Assembly (NCBI GenBank): GCA_958450365.1
Contig: CAUEEP010000725.1
Span: 1,884,501 to 1,948,500, forward strand
Length of the DNA: 64,000 nucleotides
Source of the DNA: Mesorhabditis belari
Lineage: Eukaryota; Nematoda; Chromadorea; Rhabditida; Rhabditidae
Reading direction: 5' to 3'
A model generated the notes under the pieces. That model had not been told where the DNA came from. It saw only the letters and a list, made by a program, of their open reading frames with translations, and did no database searches. Positions 58,457 through 64,000 of this stretch are shown piece after piece. How positions within the stretch are numbered: position 1 is the stretch's first letter; each line of letters begins with the position of its first letter. The position numbers and the translations under genes are program-made.

Positions 58457-61400
58457 CTGTCTGTACGCAAGATTTACATCATTTTTAGTTTATTAGGCTT
58501 AGAATTCTATATAGTTTTGCATCTAATATTTCGTTTTTTTAAAAAGCAAAAAAAAGGGCAGAAGTGGGAGTCGAACCCGGATCGTATGGGTTGTAGACGA
58601 GCTCGCTGCCGACTGAGCCATAGCGCCAAGCTATCCAGCGAGAAAAAGCCGGGCTTTTCTGTATAACGCTGCAAGTTAGAGTCTCCAAATTTCGATTATT
58701 TTCCCACCAACCTAATAGATTTAGCACAAAATTTATCAAGTCTTTAAAGTCTTTCACCAACTTTGTTCAACTTTGAGTACCAGTATCTTTGAGTACCACC
58801 TTGAGTACCAGATCTTGCCTTGTGATTTGAACTTAATTGTGGCTTTTTTTTGAAACAGAAACAGTCAAATCAAGCTCAAGCTCGCAGAAATAGACTAGAT
58901 TGTAGAACTATTGGGTTGTCCAGTTATGAATGCGCGTTTTTTACTATTTTGTAAATTTCTAAAGATATCGAACAGATGTAGATGAGTGTTATATACCATT
59001 CGAGAGCTGAAGATCTCCTCTACATTTTGATATAAAAAGTTTTTGAATTTGTTCAGCTTTTGGGCAAATTGACTGCACAGAAGAGGAGGTGGCCAAAAAA
59101 TGGAAGGATGCCTTTGGATCAAGTTTTGGCTCCGCTCAAATTGAGTTAACCGTTTGATGTTTGGCCAATAGATATATCAATATAACTTTTTTTTAAATAT
59201 AACCATTTCAGAGCATCTTTACTTGAGGAATAGCTAAGCTGGAATGGGTTTTTTCGAAAACGTTTTTTTTTTGGTCACCTCTCCCTTTCTGCAGTCAATT
59301 TCCCAAAAAGTTGAATGAATTCAAAAGCTTTTTATATCAAAATGTAGAGGAGATCTTCAGCTTTCGAATGATATATAACACTCATAAACATCTGTTCGAT
59401 GTCTTGAGAAATTTACAAAATAGTAAAAACGCGCATTCACAACTGGACAACCCAATATTTTTGTGTAAATATTAGGTTGATGCATAAGTCTTTTCGTTTT
59501 TTTCGTACTTCTGTTAAAAAGTAGCAAATTCACCAATTAATCTATAGTTTGCTCTATAAAAAAAGTGTTTTTTTGTTCAATTTGCATCTTTTTAAATGAA
59601 TTTCGGTTCACTTTCAAGCAAATTCGAGAGTGAAAAACGCCTTTTTCGTAAAAATCTATAAAAAACTCTACGGAAAAATTGGCTGAATGAATTTCTCTGA
59701 AATTTTGCCGAAATATCAAACGTTTTTTTTCTCTATCTTTTATCTATTGACACGAAGATAGGTTTTCTTTAGCTAAGGTGTCTAAACCGCATCATCGAGT
59801 TAGCCCTTTTTGACTACCCGACTTCATACTCTCAAGAAAATCCAGGCATTCAATATTTTTAAACCCGTTTTAATGTTATTTTGCAGAAAAATAATTGCTT
59901 TTTCTAATGAAATCAACCGTAGTTTAATTGGTGCATTTGTTGGCTTGAGACGGCAGACGAAAAGGAACAAAAACACTTATGCATCAACCTATTAGATTTA
60001 GCACAAAATTCTTTAGTCTAAATAGATTCAGCACAATATTGATCAAGTCTTTAAAGTCTTTCATCAAGTTTGTTCAACTAGTTTAACTTTGAGTACTAGT
60101 ATTGCAAGAAAATCAACTCTTCAGATTCATCTGATTTCAAACAAACCATTCGGATTTCAAACAAACCATTGGGATTGATATCTCCATATTCTCGTGAGTC
60201 ACCCATTGCATCATAATTCCGAATTAGCATCAATTGAGATGGATAAGTGGTTGCATCATTTGTCGTGCAAAAAAAGCTGAACACTGTTGACTTGAATAAA
60301 TCCATTGCACTCACTGATTGACTCCATTTGTCTCTCCAACCGCTCTCTCCTCCCCGAAAACACTTTTGTAGAACTTTTCAAGCACCAGAGCACTAAATTG
60401 ATTTGTTTAGAGGTGTCATTAAAGAATTTACTCGTAAGGGCGGACTCTTGAATCAAAAATGTCGTCTTTGAAGCGGAGGTAGATGCGTTGACCTTCGCGG
60501 ATTGAAAGGCCTAAAATTTTGCTGTAACTTACGTGTAATAACTTCTAGTTTTGTGTAATAACTGTGTAACAACTTCAAGATTCAAACGTTTAAGGTTAAG
60601 CCCAATTTTAGAGGTGTTATCGATCTTTCCCTAACAAGTTCGTTGGATTGCTGTTCGCAATCTCTTTGGGAAACAAATTGAGTCGGTTCTTCTCGAAAAT
60701 TCCAAAGGGCAAGCTTCTTATACTAGCGGCATATACCATCGCGAGCGAGTGATCGCGAGCGATTGTGCGCACACAATGAACACCTTGCCAATCACTTTAT
60801 AATGATTTCTTTTATTCTATAAATGATTCCCAAACAAGATAATGTTAAAAATTTGTGCTCCGGCATTTTGAGAGTTGTAGAACCTATTAGCAAAGTTTAT
60901 TTTAATCCTTTGTTCCAAGAAAAGTCTAAATTAGCTTTGGCTTTGTTTTCTTTTTTCCTGTAAACTTGCGCGAGGTTTTCAGGATTTTAAAGCCTATTAG
61001 CAAAGTTTATTTTAACCTATTGTCTTAAGAAAAGTTTCAAGATAATCGAATTGGGTTTGGGTTTTGTATATGATAGCTCTTCACAATGAAATGACCTGAA
61101 ATTTCCAAAAAGAATCATAGAATTTAAAAAAAAAATTTGTGAAAAGACAAAATTAAAGAACGAGAACATTGTAGTTTTCATTTCAGAAGCGATTTTTGTA
61201 CTATTTGCTTTATACTTCTTCGAGTCTGAAATCTATTTTTCAGCTTAAAATATTGGGTTGGTGAATTGAAAACTGTGGGACTTTGAACTTTGAACTAAAA
61301 TTTGTTCAACATAAAACCATCAATTGATTCTAAATAATTTCCATTATTATTGACGACTTCTGCCCATTTTACAGGCAATTTGCGGATTCCTCTTTCGTAG

Positions 61401-64000
61401 TAGGGTTTTCGTTTTGAATCGAAAAACTTTTCGAGCCAATTTTTGACTGCTTCTTCCGAATCGAAGTGTTCTCCCGCAAGCTCATTACTCATGCTCCGGA
61501 ATAAATAGTAATCAGAAGGGTCCGGGCAGTATGCGGGATGTGTCAAAAGTTCTCAACCAAGGCTGTTTATTTTAGAGCGAGACAGTTTTGCAACATGAAG
61601 GCAGGCGTTGTCGTGGAGGAGAACGATCTTTGACTTGAAGGGCCTATTCTTCTTTAGGGATTCATTCACTGTTTCCAACTGTTCACTGTATTTGATTGCA
61701 TTAAGGGTCGTCTTGCTATCCAGCAACTCCCAGCAACTCTCTCCATATCCCAAAGTGCTCAAACTGTGACATATGACAATAGACAATACGATTTTGGTTT
61801 GTGTGTGAGACAAGTGTGACAAAAGTGGAGGACTGGAGATGTCCCAGTTTGAACACTTTCTTCAAAAGAAACCCATTTTGGTGTGAATAGAAAAGTTGTA
61901 GAGAATCAAAAATGAGGCTTATAGCCAAATTTCCAAAAAGATACACGTAGTAGTTTCGCTTAAAATGCAAGTTTTGTTGCAAGTTTTGTGAAAATTCGTA
62001 AATTTGGCATTTCTTGAAAACGAGTTTTTGAATCGTTCTGAAAATTTGGATATAAGCTTGATTTTTGATTCTCTACAACTTTTCTATTGACACCAAAATG
62101 GGTTTCTTTTGAAGAAAGTGCTCAAACTGTCACATATGACAATAGCCGGCAGTTTTCAATTCACCAATCCAATAGCTTAAAATAGATTACAATTTCAGAA
62201 GAAAAGTCAAGTAGATAAGCATATGTCTTGGCTATTTACATGATTTACTATTCCATTTAGATTTAGATATCGTGAATAGTGTTGCTATTTTTATAAAAAA
62301 CCTCCAATAACTCACCAATAGTAGCACTCCCACCCAGCGCGGCTCCAGTACTCGTCGACGCAATCCACTCAAAATATTCAGGCAACGGTCGATCCAATAA
62401 CTCTTCCACCGAAGAAAGTAGCTATAATAAAGTTTTATAGTAGTTTATCTAATCTTAATAAATAATATAAACCTGCGTGATGACAAGTCCTCGAATCCCC
62501 CCTCCATCCAAAGAAAGAGCATTGATCATTTTGATGCCCTCTCTTTTTCGGTTTTCTTCAATTTTCTGGCAGAGAGTTTTTAAAGATAACTAAATATGTT
62601 TATATTATTTATTTAAATGTAAATACCATATGTGCATGGAAATCGAATCCGGCATCGGGAGTTGCCAAATGCTTGGTGAATCGATGAGTGAATGGATCAT
62701 TCGTTGACAATTTATTTCCATTCTCATCAATGATTTCTGTTTCTAGATTTGATTAGAAAGAAATTCAATCTATCTTATTCAACCTTCCAGAAGACTTTTT
62801 GCCAGATAAGGCACATATTTGTTGTTCAAATTCAAGCATCCATAGAGACAATTCTGTGAGTTTTCTTTACAAGGCGCTGCCCATTTCATTGCCAGCAAAG
62901 CGATTAGTTCAGAGTGCCTGGAAAATCAAAAATCCCTTTAGATTCTCGTTTTTTGATAAATTAAAAAGTTGCCCAAGTTTCCGAACTTTTTCGTCCTTGC
63001 CGCGAGATGCCTTGGTGTCTCTCCGAAGTGATTTTTTGCATCAACCCACGCTCCACAACAGATCAACACTTTCACCATCTCGAGGTCTTCATTCTGAAAA
63101 TCACATCCATTGCATTAAAGCTGATTTCCTGGCATACCAAAAAATTCCATAGAAGCCAGAAGCGGACCTGATTTTCTGGGTTTACATGACCGGTTTTGGG
63201 TTATTCAATAACCGGTTGGAAATCTAACAAGGGAATGACACCAAGCTCGAAGTTCAGAATCGCTTTGTAACCGAGTGCATCATACAGAATCATCTATGCT
63301 CTGAATCTGTAAAAATTAGCTGCAAGCACCCACGCAATTACAAGGAATCCGGCATAAAAAATGCTCGGATTTTGGACTCTTCATAAAGAAACTTTTCCTG
63401 AAGAACGAGAGTTTGAGCTTTTCTTTTCGACCTAGTGGATAGAGTGTTAGTCTACGGAGCTTATGAGGTTTTTTGGCTTGAGTTCGAATCCTTCCTTGGC
63501 CAATTCTTTTTGCTTTTTTCGAAAATTCTTTTTCTGATGTCTTTGCATTAAATTTTTATGCTTTATGCAGTCTTTTGTCCAAAAAGGATTGATCAGCGGA
63601 GGATTCGAACCAAGCCAAAAAACCCCTTCAGCTCCATAGGCTAGCACACTATCCACTTTAAACCAATGAGGCCGTTGAAGAGTCCGAAATTTAAGAGAAT
63701 TTTCTATGCCAGATTCCTTGCGGTTACGTGGGTGTTTGCAGCTAATTTTTACAGATTCAGAATCAGCATCGTTGATTTTATAAGATGCACTCGGCCCGCG
63801 AAGCGATGGTGCACGAAGCGATTCTCAACTTCGAGATTGTGTCATTCCCTTGCAAGATTTAAGACCAAGTCCAGAGTCAGGCTTGAGCAAGCTCAACTGA
63901 GTTAGCCTAATTCCAAAGTCTAACATAACTCTTGCCTACATTTCTCTTTATTGATTTTAAATCAAACCATGATCGCGTAATGTAAAGCGGTGTTTCCCTC
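55837..64000 (-). CDS. Calcium-independent phospholipase A2 with ankyrin repeats (PLA2G6-like), incomplete at both ends
   Basis: Exons 63968-64000+, 62987-63093, 62784-62917, 62627-62742, 62473-62589, 62316-62421, 60432-60510, 60315-60392, 60167-60276, 57246-57403, 55837-55980, all in phase. Ankyrin repeats: EGNTALHYAIM and VDAKNHFGETPRHLAAR. Patatin domain: LSLDGGGIRG (oxyanion hole), STSTGAALG (nucleophile serine), LRFKDDIF, VRPY, LIRNYDA, SSAAPTYFSA, YIDGGLSSNNPT (catalytic Asp), LSIGTGK. The enzyme hydrolyses the sn-2 ester of membrane phospholipids. The usual GTSTG nucleophile motif reads STSTG here. N-terminal ankyrin exons lie outside the window; the C-terminal exon was not found. Introns hold a mariner, a MITE, a foldback and a piggyBac-like palindrome. 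Confidence 0.9.
56148..56457. mobile_element. Probable MITE with a copied phospholipase exon fragment nearby
   Basis: AAGTAATGTCGGTTTTTG at the left and AAAAACCGACATTACTT at the right form inverted ends. Inside, minus strand GMMKGMRN and CGATTTCTCATCCCTTTC match phospholipase exon 55837-55980, so a bit of that exon has been duplicated here. Confidence 0.5.
56454..57160. mobile_element. piggyBac-like palindrome with TTAA flanks
   Basis: TTAA flanks both ends, followed by AGGGGGGTATTAATCGCGG and its inverted copy. The inverted arms reach about 195 bp inward (CGGCCGGGTGACGATAAAAA). TTAA duplication is the piggyBac hallmark; the start differs from the usual CCC, so the assignment is tentative. 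It holds one small reading frame (56742-56909). Lies in the phospholipase intron. Confidence 0.65.
56742..56909 (-). CDS. 55-codon acidic reading frame in the TTAA element
   Basis: ATG to TAG, intact: MEKDLIVSIKALKMSYGGG at the start and YLSEDESEQEEEL at the end. The acidic tail resembles the ends of some DNA-transposon proteins. It is too short to be a transposase; function unknown. Confidence 0.35.
   Translation of the reverse strand: MEKDLIVSIKALKMSYGGGDSVTSGEDALEIDKIGSRFEELLYLSEDESEQEEEL
57505..58718. mobile_element. Mariner-end element with internal hexamer repeat and tRNA-like module
   Basis: Ends TTAGGTTGATGAGAAAATAA and the complement of TTATTTTCCCACCAACCTAA. 57655-57836 is a TTAGGC/TTAGCT hexamer array. 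58558-58640 is tRNA-like on the minus strand (ATGGCTCAGTCGGCAGCG, GGGTTCGACTCCC). No transposase. Lies in a phospholipase intron. Confidence 0.5.
58558..58640 (-). repeat. tRNA-like repeat
   Basis: Well-kept A box (TGGCTCAGTCGG) and B box (GGGTTCGACTCCC) at tRNA spacing, but the anticodon arm does not fold cleanly. Pseudo-tRNA or SINE head. Confidence 0.55.
58909..59456. mobile_element. Palindromic MITE, TTGGGTTGTCC family, copy 2
   Basis: Same ends and interior as 25-587, TA-flanked. In the phospholipase intron. Confidence 0.8.
59470..59994. mobile_element. Palindromic MITE, TTAGGTTGATGC family
   Basis: Ends TTAGGTTGATGCATAAGTC and the complement of ACTTATGCATCAACCTAA. Non-coding. Confidence 0.75.
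60511..61253. other. Phospholipase intron with a partial foldback copy
   Basis: 60720-61110 repeats parts of the element at 34471-35731 (TATTAGCAAAGTTTATTTT, twice). No exon seen. Confidence 0.45.
61254..62172 (-). mobile_element. Mariner-like element, copy D, in a phospholipase intron
   Basis: TA-flanked mariner ends and the shared 5' palindrome. Minus strand 61295-61546 has SDYYLFRSMSNELAGEHFD and 61553-61822 has KIVLLHDNACLHVAKL (the Arg-Pro of HDNARPH is lost). Frames broken. Confidence 0.85.
63228..63852. mobile_element. Foldback element with tRNA-like modules (F4), in a phospholipase intron
   Basis: Ends CAAGGGAATGACACCAAGC and the complement of ATTGTGTCATTCCCTTG. Arms carry tRNA-like modules at 63427-63495 (+) and 63598-63675 (-), converging. 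Left: CCTAGTGGATAGAGTG and GAGTTCGAATCC; the region between is long enough for a variable arm (Ser/Leu type). Confidence 0.75.

Noticed and set aside
58558..58640. Functional tRNA gene
   Set aside because: A and B boxes are good, but the anticodon and acceptor stems do not pair properly. The same holds for the other tRNA-like stretches in the window.

Overview
The window looks like nematode nuclear DNA. It is AT-rich, has no operons, and its coding exons are short and joined by very small introns (often 31-51 nt) with TTTCAG-type acceptors and GTGAGT/GTAAAT donors. The gene set (a C-type lectin-like membrane protein, an alpha-arrestin, a DRAM/Frag1-family protein, an ankyrin-iPLA2) and the many mariner/Tc1-like elements fit a nematode. 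No species can be named from the sequence alone. I rebuilt the exon chains by hand from motif matches, splice signals and reading-frame phase; where phases close exactly I trust them, and open junctions are stated.

Layout, left to right. 775-6414 (-): a serine/threonine protein kinase with a long orphan C-terminal extension; its introns hold a minisatellite and two long foldback elements. 7.1-9.8 kb: tRNA-headed repeats, a 27-bp minisatellite and a Tc1-like element. 10-17.9 kb: mostly intergenic repeats, one mariner, one weak candidate exon. 17954-18650 (+): a cysteine-rich single-pass membrane protein, 3' end not found. 21.2-25.8 kb: a very large inverted repeat whose two arms, plus a third site, carry the same start-exon-like sequence. 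26.0-28.1 kb: a Tc1-like element invaded by a 16-bp minisatellite, abutting mariner remnants. 28380-34238 (+): DRAM/Frag1-family gene whose introns absorbed several transposons. 36791-42687 (-): alpha-arrestin. 43053-43577 (-): a Cys/Pro hexapeptide-repeat gene. 44-46 and 52.8-53.8 kb: copies of a kinase-tail-like segment. 46465-49313 (+): type II membrane C-type lectin. 49.4-55.8 kb: minisatellites, MITEs, a hAT-like element with a clean 8-bp target duplication, a LINE tail. 55837-64000 and beyond (-): ankyrin-repeat calcium-independent phospholipase A2 that runs off the right edge.

The most unusual theme is a set of long foldback elements (about 0.6-0.95 kb) in which each arm carries a tRNA-like A-box/B-box module. 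They sit mainly inside introns. A second theme is minisatellites lying inside DNA transposons, including one that interrupts a transposase reading frame yet stays open in all frames. The host genes are unrelated in function; what they share is intron expansion by these elements.
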